From Aliihoeflea sp. 2WW (GTDB lineage: Bacteria > Pseudomonadota > Alphaproteobacteria > Rhizobiales > Rhizobiaceae), in the NCBI RefSeq assembly GCF_000497755.1, contig NZ_AYOD01000035.1, positions 124,001 to 188,000 on the forward strand: a DNA stretch of 64,000 nt, written 5' to 3'. This document shows, in pieces, positions 1-9,120 of the stretch. The position numbers were made by a program, and so were the translations under genes. The notes under the pieces were generated by a model. The model was not told the origin of the DNA and searched no databases. It saw only the letters and a program-made list of their open reading frames with translations. Each line of letters begins with the position of its first letter. The stretch's first letter is position 1.

Positions 1-1751
1 TAGGGTCGCAGCGCCTGTTTCAGGTCATTGGACTGGAGAAGGACCGACAGCCCGGTCAACGTGCGCTCGGCGACCGGCGCTGACGCCAACGACGAAAGCG
101 CCGACCACAGATGCTCCTTGACCTCGGGCGTGACCGGCACGCTCTCTCGGGAGAGGATCGCGATCAGCCAGTCGGAGGCCCAGGCGCGCTCGGCGACGTC
201 GTCGATGCGGGCGAGCGGCTGGAGCGACACACTCTCCTCGGAACCCTCAGTCAAACCGCCGCCGAGATCATGCCAGTCGCCCTGCATGGCGAGCGCCGCG
301 GCGCGGATCGATCCGCCGAAGTCGAAGGCGAAGACCTGAGATTGTTGATAGCGGCGGAACTGGAGCGCCATGAGTGCGAGAAGCACCGATTTACCGGCGC
401 CGGTCGGCCCGACGATCAGCGTATGACCGACATCGCCGACGTGGATGGAAAGCCGGAACGGGGTCGAGCCCTCCGTTCTGCCGTAAAGCAGTGGGGGTGC
501 ATCGAAGTGCTCGTCCCGTTCCGGTCCCGCCCACACCGCTGACAGCGGGATCATGTGAGCGAGATTCAATGTGCTGATGGGCGGCTGGCGGACGTTGGCG
601 TAGACATGCCCGGGGAGTGAGCCCAGCCAGGCGTCGACAGCATTGATGGTCTCAGTCATCGCCGTGAAGTCGCGGCCCTGAATGACCTTCTCCACCAGCC
701 GGAGCTTCTCGGCCGCGACGCGGGGATCATCGTCCCAGACGGTGATGGTCGCGGTCACGTAGGCTTGGCCGGCATAGTCGGCGCCCAGTTCCTGTAGCGC
801 CATATCAGCGTCAGCGGCCTTGTTGGCTGCGTCAGTGTCAACGAGCGCCGATGCCTCGTTGGTCATCACCTCCTTGAGAATGGCGGCGATCGACTTGCGC
901 TTTGCGAACCACTGCCGCCGGATCTTTGTCAGCAGCTTGGTCGCGTCGGTCTTGTCGAGCAGGATCGCTCGGGTCGACCAGCGATAGGGAAAGGCAAGTC
1001 GGTTCAGCTCGTCGAGGATGCCGGGCGTCGTCGCGGTCGGGAAGCCGACGATAGTGAGGATGCGTACGTGCGCATCTCCAAGCCGGGGCTCCAGCCCGCC
1101 GGTGAGCGGCTGATCGGCGAGCAAAGCGTCGAGGTACATCGGCGTTTCGGGCACGCGGACGCGATGGCGCTTCGTCGAGATCGTCGAATGCAGGTAGGTG
1201 AGCGTTTCGGCGTCATCGAGCCATACGCACTCCGGCATGAAGGCGTCTATCAGGTTGAGGATACGGTCGGTGCGATCGACAAAACTTCGGAGCACTTCGC
1301 GCGCATCGACGCCGGCATGGTCCCGACCCTCGTAAAGCCAGGTCTCGGCACGGGCGGCATCCTCGGCCGGCGGTAGATAAAGGAATGTGAGAAAGTAGCT
1401 GGATTCGAAATGGGCGCCGGCTTCTTCAAAGTCTGCCTTGCGCTCGGCATCGACAAGCGCCGAAGCGCTGTCGGCAAATGTGCTTGCCGGATATGACACC
1501 GCGCCATGGCGCTGCGCTTCGACGAATATGGCCCAGCCGGAACCAAGGCGACGGAAGGCGTTGTTCAGCCGGCCAGCGACGGCGACGAGCTCGGCTGGCA
1601 CTGCGCTGTCGAGGTCAGGACCGCGAAAGCGGGCCGAGCGCTGCAGGCTGCCGTCTTTGTTGAGGACGACGCCGTCGCCGGCGAGCGCCGCCCAGGGTAG
1701 GAAGTCGGCGAGCCGGGTATTCCGATTGCGGTATTCGGCTAGGTTCATCAT
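1..1751 (-). CDS. trbE: TrbE, conjugal transfer ATPase (VirB4 family), C-terminus off window
   Basis: Cytoplasmic/inner-membrane ATPase that powers assembly of the mating-pair type IV secretion channel. Translating the minus strand from the tandem ATG-ATG at 1751 gives an open frame to the window edge (about 583 residues, incomplete). It begins MMNLAEYRNRNTRLADFLPW, the usual TrbE start, and has the Walker A motif GPTGAGKS near residue 460. The following DFGGS segment also fits VirB4/TrbE. It is the fourth gene of the trbB-C-D-E order, with trbD ending 11 bp upstream. The remaining trb genes (J, L, F, G, I) would be expected to the left of the window. The family call is secure; only the C-terminus is missing. 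Confidence 0.95.
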   Translation of the reverse strand, partial: MMNLAEYRNRNTRLADFLPWAALAGDGVVLNKDGSLQRSARFRGPDLDSAVPAELVAVAGRLNNAFRRLGSGWAIFVEAQRHGAVSYPASTFADSASALVDAERKADFEEAGAHFESSYFLTFLYLPPAEDAARAETWLYEGRDHAGVDAREVLRSFVDRTDRILNLIDAFMPECVWLDDAETLTYLHSTISTKRHRVRVPETPMYLDALLADQPLTGGLEPRLGDAHVRILTIVGFPTATTPGILDELNRLAFPYRWSTRAILLDKTDATKLLTKIRRQWFAKRKSIAAILKEVMTNEASALVDTDAANKAADADMALQELGADYAGQAYVTATITVWDDDPRVAAEKLRLVEKVIQGRDFTAMTETINAVDAWLGSLPGHVYANVRQPPISTLNLAHMIPLSAVWAGPERDEHFDAPPLLYGRTEGSTPFRLSIHVGDVGHTLIVGPTGAGKSVLLALMALQFRRYQQSQVFAFDFGGSIRAAALAMQGDWHDLGGGLTEGSEESVSLQPLARIDDVAERAWASDWLIAILSRESVPVTPEVKEHLWSALSSLASAPVAERTLTGLSVLLQSNDLKQALRP

Positions 1752-1762
1752 TGCCCGGCTCC

Positions 1763-2044
1763 TCACGTTGCCAAGTGGCCGGGGATGCGCAGATGCTTGC
1801 GCACGACGTCGACAAATTGCGGATCACGTTTGGCCGCCCAGACGGCGGCGAAGTGGCCGACCGCCCATAGCGCCAGCCCGACCAGCCAAAGGCGAAGGCC
1901 CAAGCCAAGCGCGGCGGCCAGGGTGCCATTGAGGATCGCGAGCGAGCGCGGCGCACCGCCGAGCAGGATGTGCTCGGTCAGCGCACGATGAACCGGCACG
2001 GAAAAGCCCGGTACGTCCGCGCTATGATCCGCTCCAACGGCCAT
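1763..2044 (-). CDS. trbD: TrbD, small conjugal transfer membrane protein (VirB3 family)
   Basis: A 93-residue protein of the VirB3/TrbD type, part of the inner-membrane platform of the conjugation channel. It has one hydrophobic stretch near residues 42-65 (LAAALGLGLRLWLVGLALWA) and the typical motif PVHRALTEHILLGGAPR near the N-terminus. The start at 2044 shares one base with the trbC stop (TGATG), indicating translational coupling. A longer reading of the same frame would run through trbC and is rejected. Confidence 0.9.
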   Translation of the reverse strand: MAVGADHSADVPGFSVPVHRALTEHILLGGAPRSLAILNGTLAAALGLGLRLWLVGLALWAVGHFAAVWAAKRDPQFVDVVRKHLRIPGHLAT

Positions 2045-2376
2045 CAGACAAGCGCCCCGCCGCCGAACGAGAAGAACGAGAGGAAGAAGCTCGACGCGGC
2101 GAAGGCGATCGACAGGCCGAACACGATCTGGATCAGGCGGCGCGCTCCGCCCGACGTGTCGCCGAAGGCGAGAGTCAGGCCGGTGATGATGATGATCATC
2201 ACCGCGATGATCTTTGCGACCGGGCCCTCGATCGATTCGAGGATCGACTGCAGAGGAGCTTCCCATGGCATCGACGAACCGGACGCATGAGCGGCAGGTG
2301 CGAGGGCTATGGAAATGAAAGTGACGGAAGCCGCCGTGGCGATGTGACGGCGGATGCGCAGGGCATGCTTGATCAT
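2044..2376 (-). CDS. trbC: TrbC, conjugative pilin (VirB2 family)
   Basis: A 110-residue TrbC/VirB2 pilin precursor. It has a positively charged N-terminus, a signal segment ending near AHASGSS (about residue 32) and two hydrophobic helices (KIIAVMIIIITGLTLAF; IQIVFGLSIAFAASSFFLSF) separated by a short basic loop, the standard pilin layout. It is inserted in the inner membrane and later assembled into the pilus. The gene overlaps trbB upstream and trbD downstream by one base each, so the block is translated as a unit. Confidence 0.92.
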   Translation of the reverse strand: MIKHALRIRRHIATAASVTFISIALAPAAHASGSSMPWEAPLQSILESIEGPVAKIIAVMIIIITGLTLAFGDTSGGARRLIQIVFGLSIAFAASSFFLSFFSFGGGALV

Positions 2377-3356
2377 TACCTGTCTCCTGAGATGGACGGA
2401 ATTGTTGGAGTGACGCAGTAGTCGCCGTCGGGGCCCAGGCCTTCGACGCGGGCAAGCTCGGCAAGGCGGCGCGAGGAGCCGCGGCCGGAGAGCACCGCAA
2501 CCAGATCAATGGTCTCGGCGATCAGCGCGCGCGGAACCGTGACGACGGCTTCCTGGATGAGTTGCTCCATCCGGCGAAGAGCGCCGATGGCGGTGCCGGC
2601 GTGGATCGTGCCGACGCCGCCGGGATGGCCGGTGCCCCAGGCCTTCAGCAGATCGAGCGCCTCTGCACCGCGCACTTCGCCGATCGGGATGCGGTCGGGA
2701 CGAAGACGCAACGAGGAACGGACAAGATCGGAGAGAGAAGCGACGCCGTCCTTCGTGCGCATTGCGACCAGGTTTGGCGCGGCGCATTGCAGTTCACGGG
2801 TGTCCTCGATCAACACGACGCGATCGGATGTCTTCGATACCTCCGCTAACAGGGCGTTCGTGAGCGTGGTCTTACCGGTGGAGGTGCCGCCGGCGACGAG
2901 AATGTTCCGCCTATGAAGAACGGCCTGACGCAGTGTTTCGGCTTGGTCGGACAGCATGATGCCAGCCGCGACATAGTCATCGAGCGTGAACACGGCGACG
3001 GCTGGCTTCCGGATCGCGAAAGCCGGCGCGGACACCACCGGCGGCAGAAGGCCCTCAAACCGCTCCTCTGTTTCAGGCAGTTCGGCGGAGACGCGGGGCG
3101 CCCCGGCATGAACCTCGGCCCCGACGTGATGTGCGACAAGTCGAACTATGCGTTCGCCGTCGGCTGGAGATAGCCGTTCACCGGTGTCGGAGAGACCTTC
3201 CGACAACCGGTCGACCCAGAGCCGCCCGTCGGGGTTGAGCATCACCTCGACGATTGCGGGGTCTTCCAGAAACGTGGCGATCGCCGGGCCGAGCGCAGTG
3301 CGCAGCATCCGAGCCCCGCGAAGGATCGCCTCCGATTTCTGGTGAGCTGCCGTCAC
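2376..3356 (-). CDS. trbB: TrbB, secretion/conjugation ATPase (VirB11 family)
   Basis: Hexameric cytoplasmic ATPase of the VirB11/TrbB family that drives pilus biogenesis. The 326 residues carry Walker A GGTSTGKT at 156-163, an Asp box-like IEDTREL segment near 195-202, and the His-containing [12 protein letters not shown] motif near 244-255, all typical of the family. First gene of the trb block. The 169 bp upstream, up to the copG-like gene, are non-coding and probably hold its promoter. Confidence 0.95.
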   Translation of the reverse strand: MTAAHQKSEAILRGARMLRTALGPAIATFLEDPAIVEVMLNPDGRLWVDRLSEGLSDTGERLSPADGERIVRLVAHHVGAEVHAGAPRVSAELPETEERFEGLLPPVVSAPAFAIRKPAVAVFTLDDYVAAGIMLSDQAETLRQAVLHRRNILVAGGTSTGKTTLTNALLAEVSKTSDRVVLIEDTRELQCAAPNLVAMRTKDGVASLSDLVRSSLRLRPDRIPIGEVRGAEALDLLKAWGTGHPGGVGTIHAGTAIGALRRMEQLIQEAVVTVPRALIAETIDLVAVLSGRGSSRRLAELARVEGLGPDGDYCVTPTIPSISGDR

Positions 3357-3525
3357 GCTGTCCCCGTTCTTTTGCGGGACCGCCGCGGGCGGCCCTGGAT
3401 CGGGGATGAGTAGAAGAGGCAGAAATCATGGCGTGACAACAACCATCATGTGGCCGTCGTACTGTGGCGTACAAAGACAGGGAAACGGCGGAACGGTCGA
3501 ATACTTGTGATACGTCAACCAGTGA

Positions 3526-3957
3526 TTATTCCGCGTCGCGCGCGGGGATGTCTTCCGCGATTTCCTGCCTGAGCTTCGGACCTTGCGCGAGTCGTCTGCC
3601 GAGCGCGGTCACGAAGGCTTCGTAGCGCTCCGACGCTTTGGCGCGAGCCGCAACTTGCGCCGGCTCCGGCAACGGCGGGTTGGAGGTCAGCCAGAAGCGG
3701 ATGAACACGGCGAGCGTCTCGACCGATATTCCCAGATCGCGCTCCATGCGCGCCATGCGTCGGTCGAGCTGGTCAAGCCGCTTCGTCGTCGCGGCCTCCT
3801 GACGCTCGGCAGCGTCCGGCGAGAGGAATGAAGCGATACCGGCCTCGGCTACCAGTGACAGGGACAGATCGCGCCGGGCAGCATGGGCTGCGAGCGCCTT
3901 CATGACGTCCGGGTCGAGATAGACCGACAGCCGCTGCTTCTTCAAAGGTTTGGTCAC
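3526..3957 (-). CDS. CopG-type ribbon-helix-helix protein of the ICE transfer region
   Basis: A 143-residue protein whose N-terminus (KKQRLSVYLDPDVMKALAAH) reads as a ribbon-helix-helix DNA-binding fold, followed by a heptad-rich segment (ERQEAATTKRLDQLDRRMAR) and a hydrophobic helix. Proteins like this commonly sit between traG and trbB in Tn4371-like elements and are annotated as CopG regulators. An oriT-accessory or transfer-regulator role is inferred from position. traG lies 9 bp upstream, in the same transcript. Confidence 0.85.
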   Translation of the reverse strand: MTKPLKKQRLSVYLDPDVMKALAAHAARRDLSLSLVAEAGIASFLSPDAAERQEAATTKRLDQLDRRMARMERDLGISVETLAVFIRFWLTSNPPLPEPAQVAARAKASERYEAFVTALGRRLAQGPKLRQEIAEDIPARDAE

Positions 3958-3966
3958 CCCCGCCTC

Positions 3967-5952
3967 CTATAGCTCGATGCCATCGCCAGGATCGAGCGAT
4001 GCCTGCCGAGCGACTTGGCGCATGGTCTGCGTCATGCGGCTGAGGCGCGCAGCATCCTCATCGACGTCGTCGCGAGGATCGATCTCGAATTCGTTGTCGA
4101 CGATCGCCTTGCGTTCGACTGTTTTGATGCGGCTCAGTTCAGGCTGATGCCGCTGCTCGGAGTCCGTCGGGTCGTCGTCGGCTAGGTTATCTGCCGGAGC
4201 TGGCGCACTCAGTACGGGAGGTTCCGGTATGGCGAGCGCGCTCCAATCGTCGGCTCGAGCGCTTGCGGGCTTCGTGAGTGCGGGGGGCGTAAGGATGCGC
4301 TCCTGAAGCCGACGATCCTCGTAATAGCGTGCCTTCTTTGCGCGGATAGGCGGGATGCCGGCGACCATGACGATCTCGTCTGACGGCGGGAGCTGCATGA
4401 TCTCGCCCGGCGTGAGCAATTGCCGTGCAGTCTCCGAGCGCGACACCATCAGGTGGCCGAGCCAGGGCGATAGCCGGTGGCCGGCATAGTTCTTCATGGC
4501 CTTCATTTCGGTCGCGGTGCCAAGCGCATCCGAAACGCGCTTCGCAGTTCGCTCGTCGTTGGTGGCGAAGCTGACGCGCACATGGCAGTTATCGAGGATC
4601 GAGTTGTTCGGACCGTAAGCTTTCTCGATTTGGTTCAGCGATTGCGCGATGAGGAACGCCTTCAGACCGTAGCCTGCCATGAAGGCGAGCGCGCTCTCGA
4701 AAAAGTCCAGGCGCCCAAGGGCGGGAAATTCGTCGAGCATGAGCAGCAGCCGGTGTCGATTGCTCTTCGCCTGCAGGTCCTCGGTGAGGCGACGGCCGAC
4801 CTGATTGAGGATCAGGCGGATCAGCGGCTTGGTCCGGTTGATGTCCGATGGCGGCACCACGAGGTAGAGCGTGGTCGGATACTTGCCTCCAACCATGTCG
4901 GCGATACGCCAGTCGCAGCGACGGGTGACCTCGGCCACGACGGGATCGCGATACAGGCCGAGGAACGACATCGCTGTCGACAGCACCCCGGAGCGCTCGT
5001 TATCGGACTTGTTGAGCAGTTCGCGGGCGGCGCTGGCGATCACCGGATGTGGACCGGCCTCGCCGAGATGGGCGGTCTTCATCATCGCCGCGAGGGTCGA
5101 CTCGATCGGGCGCTTCGGATCGGAGAGAAAGGCGGCGACGCCGGCCAATGTCTTGTCGGCCTCTGCGTACAGGACATGCAGGATCGCGCCGACCAGAAGC
5201 GCGTGCGATGTCTTCTCCCAGTGGTTTCGCTTTTCGAGCGAGCCTTCCGGGTCGACGAGAATGTCGGCGATGTTCTGCACGTCGCGGACTTCCCATTCGC
5301 CGCGGCGCACTTCGAGCAGCGGGTTGTAGGCCGCCGACTTCGCGTTCGTCGGATCGAAGAGCAGCACGCGGCCATGCCGTGCGCGATAGCCGGCGGTGAG
5401 CGTCCAGTTCTCGCCCTTGATGTCGTGGACGATCGCCGACCCCGGCCACGTCAAGAGCGAAGGCACCACCAGGCCAACGCCCTTGCCGGAACGGGTCGGC
5501 GCGAAGCACAGCACATGCTCCGGACCGTCATGGCGGAGATACTCGCGCTCATGCCTGCCGAGTACGACTCCGTCGGGGCCGAGCAGTCCTGCCGCCTTCA
5601 CCTCTTCCGGTCGTGCCCAGCGGGCCGAGCCATAGGTCTCGACGTTCTTGGCTTCACGCGCCCGCCATACCGACATGCCGATCGCGACGGCGATGGAGAT
5701 GAAGCCACCCGACGCGGCGATATAGGCGCCCTCGACAAAGATCGGCGGCGCATAGGCGTCGTAGAAATACCACCACCAGAAGAAGGCCGGGGGATAATAG
5801 ATCGGCCATCCGGCCAGTTCGAACCAAGGCTGACCGAGCTGGGGCTGGAAGCCGAGACGGTAGGCTGTCCATTGCGTGGCGCCCCAGGTCGTCATCAACA
5901 CGATCAGGAAAACGGTGAGGATCTGCCCCCAGAGGATTTTCGTCGCCGACAT
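3967..5952 (-). CDS. traG: TraG, type IV coupling protein (VirD4 family)
   Basis: Membrane ATPase that hands the relaxase-DNA complex to the mating channel. It has 661 residues, N-terminal membrane segments near 10-30 and 75-95, Walker A APTRSGKG at 151-158, and a Walker B-like LLLMLDEFPALGRL near 405-418. The C-terminal 100 residues are acidic and low-complexity. It lies between the relaxase gene (25 bp upstream) and the copG-like gene, the usual relaxase-coupling protein pairing. Confidence 0.96.
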   Translation of the reverse strand: MSATKILWGQILTVFLIVLMTTWGATQWTAYRLGFQPQLGQPWFELAGWPIYYPPAFFWWWYFYDAYAPPIFVEGAYIAASGGFISIAVAIGMSVWRAREAKNVETYGSARWARPEEVKAAGLLGPDGVVLGRHEREYLRHDGPEHVLCFAPTRSGKGVGLVVPSLLTWPGSAIVHDIKGENWTLTAGYRARHGRVLLFDPTNAKSAAYNPLLEVRRGEWEVRDVQNIADILVDPEGSLEKRNHWEKTSHALLVGAILHVLYAEADKTLAGVAAFLSDPKRPIESTLAAMMKTAHLGEAGPHPVIASAARELLNKSDNERSGVLSTAMSFLGLYRDPVVAEVTRRCDWRIADMVGGKYPTTLYLVVPPSDINRTKPLIRLILNQVGRRLTEDLQAKSNRHRLLLMLDEFPALGRLDFFESALAFMAGYGLKAFLIAQSLNQIEKAYGPNNSILDNCHVRVSFATNDERTAKRVSDALGTATEMKAMKNYAGHRLSPWLGHLMVSRSETARQLLTPGEIMQLPPSDEIVMVAGIPPIRAKKARYYEDRRLQERILTPPALTKPASARADDWSALAIPEPPVLSAPAPADNLADDDPTDSEQRHQPELSRIKTVERKAIVDNEFEIDPRDDVDEDAARLSRMTQTMRQVARQASLDPGDGIEL

Positions 5953-5977
5953 GGCAGGTACTCCTTTCTTGGTGGGG

Positions 5978-7717
5978 CTACATGCCGAGGCCGCGATTGC
6001 GGCCGAAGCTCCAGTCGACGCCGCCGCCCCCGCGCGAGACCCCGGAGACGTGCTGGCCGAGTTGACGTTCGAGGGACGGCGACCAGGGCACGAGCTGGAA
6101 GCCGAGCCCGTCGTCGATCATGGCGAAGCGGCCGGAGGCGAGCGCGAAGCGCTGGCGATAGGTGCCCGCCACATACTCGCCCGTTCCGGCCTTCGAGAAT
6201 GGCCGGCCGGTCTCGGCCGCGAGCTTCTCCCCGAGCGCTTCGACCTCGCGCTGGCGCAAAGTTTCGATCAGCCCCGGCGAGAAGCTGACGCCGCGGGTCT
6301 GACGCTCGGCGAGCCCTTGGTGGATAAGATGCTCGGCGCGTCGGTCCATTGCCTGCCGCACCTCCGCGCCAAAGCCGCCTCCACCGAGAGCCACCGGTTC
6401 GCGGGCGATAGCCTGCCGGTCGAGCCAGGTGGCGCCGGTCGCATGGACCTGCTGTTCGATATCGAGATCGGATCGAACAGCGAGTGCGACACGGCGGCGG
6501 CCCTGCACGTCGTCGAACTTGCGCAGCTCGACGATCGAACCCGGCGCGCTGTCGGCAGCCGCGTCGAGATCGGGGAGCTTAATATGATGGGTTCGCCCGT
6601 CGGTGCCGTCGACGACGGCGTAGGCCGTGCCCTTCAGTTCGTCGTCGAGACCGCGATCGACCAGACGCCCGATGACAGGGTCATCGATGCTTTCGCCCGC
6701 GAGCACATAGCTCGCGGCGCCACGCTCGATGCCGCGCTCGGTCAGGCCACGATGGATGCGCTTGATGATGTCGCCGCGTTCACCGAGGGCGCGTAGAGTC
6801 TTCTCCGCAGTCTCCGACACAACCCATTGACCGGGACCGACCTGATCGGCGAGACCAAGCGTCTCCAGCTTGCGCAGCCTGCCGACCTTCAACGCGTGGA
6901 ACTCGTCAGGCTTCTGATCGGGACGTGGCGCGAGGTCGACGATGCCGCTGCGATAGCTGTCGCGGGAGATCTGCCGATCGAGATCGGTCCAGCGTTCCGC
7001 CTCGACCTGACGTCCGAGGTTACGACGGATCTCCTGCTCGGTGCGGGGCCCCAGTTCCTGGGTGACGAGGTCCTGCGCGCGGGCGCGCATGCCCTCCTTG
7101 ATGTAGTCGCGGGAGATTACGAGGTCCTGGCTGTCGTCGGTACGTCCCCGCAGGATGATGTGGACATGGGGATTGTCGGTGTTCCAATGATCGACGCCGA
7201 CCCAGTCGAGCTTGGTGCCGAGGTCCTTTTCCATCTGCCCCATCAGGTCGCGGGCGTATGTCCTGAGGTCGGACATCTCCGTTGCGTCCTCCGGTGAGAC
7301 GATGAAGCGGAAATGATGGCGGTCGTCCTGGGTTCGCTCAGCGAAGGCCTTGGGATCGGCGTCTCCGGTCTCGGGACCGAACAGCTGGGCCTTCTCCCCG
7401 TCCCGGGTAACACCCTCGCGCCTGAGGTAGCTGAGGTGGGCGCTAAGCGGCGCGGCCTTGGCGGTGTGCCGCACGACGCGCGTCTTGAAAACCACGTTGC
7501 GCGACCGGCTGGTCAGGAGCCGGTTGGCCTGCACTGTCGCGCGCTGCCCGCGACCGAACCGCGAGCGATTGCTCTTGGTGATCTGGCCGGATCGCGAGAC
7601 GCGGCCGCCAGCCCGCTGTGCGGCCGCAAGTGCCTGAGCGATGAAGGGCCGTGCCTGTTGCGCGCGGGTCGAGCGGATGCGGCCAGGCCGGATGCGGAAA
7701 TCGTCCTCGCCGCTCAT
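5978..7717 (-). CDS. VirD2/TraI-type relaxase with DUF3363
   Basis: Nicks oriT and pilots the transferred strand. Starting at MSGEDDFRIRPGRI (7717) gives 579 residues; an upstream ATG at 7855 adds an unrelated Cys-rich tail and was rejected. The HUH-type metal site shows as NPHVHIILRG (His184, His186) with RHHFRFIVSPED upstream, and a candidate nucleophile Tyr in HLSYLRREG near residue 97. The C-terminal half matches DUF3363 relaxases (LDRQAIAREPV; GRFAMIDDGLGFQLVPW). The 244 bp upstream probably hold oriT. Confidence 0.93.
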   Translation of the reverse strand: MSGEDDFRIRPGRIRSTRAQQARPFIAQALAAAQRAGGRVSRSGQITKSNRSRFGRGQRATVQANRLLTSRSRNVVFKTRVVRHTAKAAPLSAHLSYLRREGVTRDGEKAQLFGPETGDADPKAFAERTQDDRHHFRFIVSPEDATEMSDLRTYARDLMGQMEKDLGTKLDWVGVDHWNTDNPHVHIILRGRTDDSQDLVISRDYIKEGMRARAQDLVTQELGPRTEQEIRRNLGRQVEAERWTDLDRQISRDSYRSGIVDLAPRPDQKPDEFHALKVGRLRKLETLGLADQVGPGQWVVSETAEKTLRALGERGDIIKRIHRGLTERGIERGAASYVLAGESIDDPVIGRLVDRGLDDELKGTAYAVVDGTDGRTHHIKLPDLDAAADSAPGSIVELRKFDDVQGRRRVALAVRSDLDIEQQVHATGATWLDRQAIAREPVALGGGGFGAEVRQAMDRRAEHLIHQGLAERQTRGVSFSPGLIETLRQREVEALGEKLAAETGRPFSKAGTGEYVAGTYRQRFALASGRFAMIDDGLGFQLVPWSPSLERQLGQHVSGVSRGGGGVDWSFGRNRGLGM

Positions 7718-7764
7718 CGCCAAAGCTCCGCACATCGCGCAAAGCGAAGGAAACACTTGGAAAA

Positions 7765-7817
7765 ATGGCGAATGCGCAGGCTGCGCCGGCAAGGTGCACC
7801 TCGCGCAAATGCGCCAT
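7765..7817. other. Candidate oriT inverted repeat upstream of the relaxase gene
   Basis: In the 244-bp gap before the relaxase start, ATGGCGAATGCGC (7765-7777) faces GCGCAAATGCGCCAT (7803-7817), an imperfect inverted repeat around a 25-bp centre. oriT sites of this transfer type usually lie beside the relaxase gene and contain such repeats next to the nick. No nic consensus could be recognised, so this rests on position and symmetry only. Confidence 0.3.
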
Positions 7818-7961
7818 AAGCCCCTGAAAACACACGACCGCACCAAGCCGCACATCGCCGGCTTTTATCTCGCCATCTTTCGGTTGTGCTGACTGCTCCC
7901 CCTCCGCAGACTGCCCATCTTCCGCCAAGGCACGCCACGGTACGAACGGGTGCGAACGCGG

Positions 7962-8723
7962 TCATCGCGGTCCCCCGGAAACGCTGCGCGCAACGAAAAG
8001 GCCATCGGTGGGCGCAGCGACGGGGCCCTGATCGCGCACCGGTTCCGCCGCCGTGGCGGTGTCCGGCTTGCCGTCAGACTGTAACGGCACGGCAGACTCT
8101 CTGCCGGCCGACTGTACGACGAAGAGCGGCGCTCTCGTCCAGGTCAGTGGATCGGCGGCCGCCACCATGACAGGACCGGTCAGTTCACCGCCCCCGACGA
8201 TGGGGGCGAGCGTCGCGACATAGGCGCGCGTTTCGGCCGGCAATGGGCGGCCGGCGAGATACTCTTCGTAGCGGCCCGGACCCGCGTTGTAGGCCGCCAA
8301 AAACCCCGGCGATCCGTAACGGTCGTGCATCTCGCGCAGATATGCAGCACCCGCCAGAATGTTGTCCCGGGGGTCGTAGGGGTTGCCGCCGAGCCGATGC
8401 CGGACGCGCAACTCCTCCCACGTGGCGGGCATGATTTGCATCAGGCTCATTGCGCCGGCCGACGAGATCGCGCGCACATCGCCCGCGCTCTCGACGCGCA
8501 TGACGGCACGTATCCACGTTTCTGGAACGCCAAACCGCTGAGACGCCTCTGCAATGTACGCGCCATAGGGATCGCTGCGTGATGGATGCTCGACCTGCGC
8601 CTGCTGGGCGTAGGCAGTGCTCGCGGCGGATCCGGCGAGGACCAGGCCGGAAAGGAGAAGGAGAGCTGCACGTCGGAGGGCGATCCTCCCTCCGACGACA
8701 GGTTTGATGCGTGTGGCGGGCAT
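7962..8723 (-). CDS. Lytic transglycosylase (SLT domain) of the conjugation system
   Basis: Periplasmic muramidase that opens peptidoglycan for the mating channel. The 253 residues begin with a signal peptide (cleavage likely after AYA, about 39). An SLT/lysozyme-like domain follows, with catalytic Glu in AVMRVESAGD (E78), the family motifs SSAGAMSLMQIMPATW and NILAGAAYLREM, and AAYNAGPGRYEEY. The C-terminal 70 residues are low complexity. It starts 3 bp after the DUF736 gene ends. Equivalent role to VirB1/TrbN. Confidence 0.93.
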   Translation of the reverse strand: MPATRIKPVVGGRIALRRAALLLLSGLVLAGSAASTAYAQQAQVEHPSRSDPYGAYIAEASQRFGVPETWIRAVMRVESAGDVRAISSAGAMSLMQIMPATWEELRVRHRLGGNPYDPRDNILAGAAYLREMHDRYGSPGFLAAYNAGPGRYEEYLAGRPLPAETRAYVATLAPIVGGGELTGPVMVAAADPLTWTRAPLFVVQSAGRESAVPLQSDGKPDTATAAEPVRDQGPVAAPTDGLFVARSVSGGPR

Positions 8724-8726
8724 CGT

Positions 8727-9074
8727 TCAGTCCCGCTCGCCGCGCTTTGGCGGGCGGTTCCAGTGTAGGGCCCAGGCGGACTTGTCGTCGGCCGACTGGA
8801 ACAGGTTGGCGCGGATCGGATGTTCGAAGGTCGGATCGTCAAGCTGCAGCGAGACGTATTCGCCGGCCTTCTCGCCGGTGCGCTTCCAGCCTGCGCCGAT
8901 CTCCGCGCCGGTCTCGTTGCTCATGGTGTCGAGCACATGAACGCGATAGTCCGGCGCGTTCTCGGCATCGGACGGCTCGGCCGCGACGACGATGATGTCC
9001 TGGTGCAGGGAAAGTGTCGTCAGATGGCCGATGAAGCCATCATTCTCGCGCATGAATTGACCGATCACGGGCAT
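8727..9074 (-). CDS. DUF736 family protein (first copy)
   Basis: A 115-residue DUF736 protein, recognisable from the ending SLQLDDPTFEHPIRANLF followed by ALHWNRP. DUF736 proteins are small, of unknown function, and almost confined to alphaproteobacterial plasmids and ICEs. A second, diverged copy lies at 14254-14580. It sits between the traF and transglycosylase genes, so it is probably co-transcribed with transfer functions. Confidence 0.9.
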   Translation of the reverse strand: MPVIGQFMRENDGFIGHLTTLSLHQDIIVVAAEPSDAENAPDYRVHVLDTMSNETGAEIGAGWKRTGEKAGEYVSLQLDDPTFEHPIRANLFQSADDKSAWALHWNRPPKRGERD

Positions 9075-9120
9075 TGGTCGTCTCCTTCAGGTTGCGGTGG
9101 ACAGGGTCATGGGCTCGCCG

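Noticed and set aside
296-301. Scattered single CCGCGG sites as evidence of regulation
   Set aside because: Isolated CCGCGG occurs elsewhere in this GC-rich DNA (for example here); only the phased trio at the restriction operon is unusual.
4477-6288. Long rightward open frame (603 codons) over traG
   Set aside because: Antisense shadow of traG and the relaxase 3' end; no domain, and both leftward genes are unmistakable.
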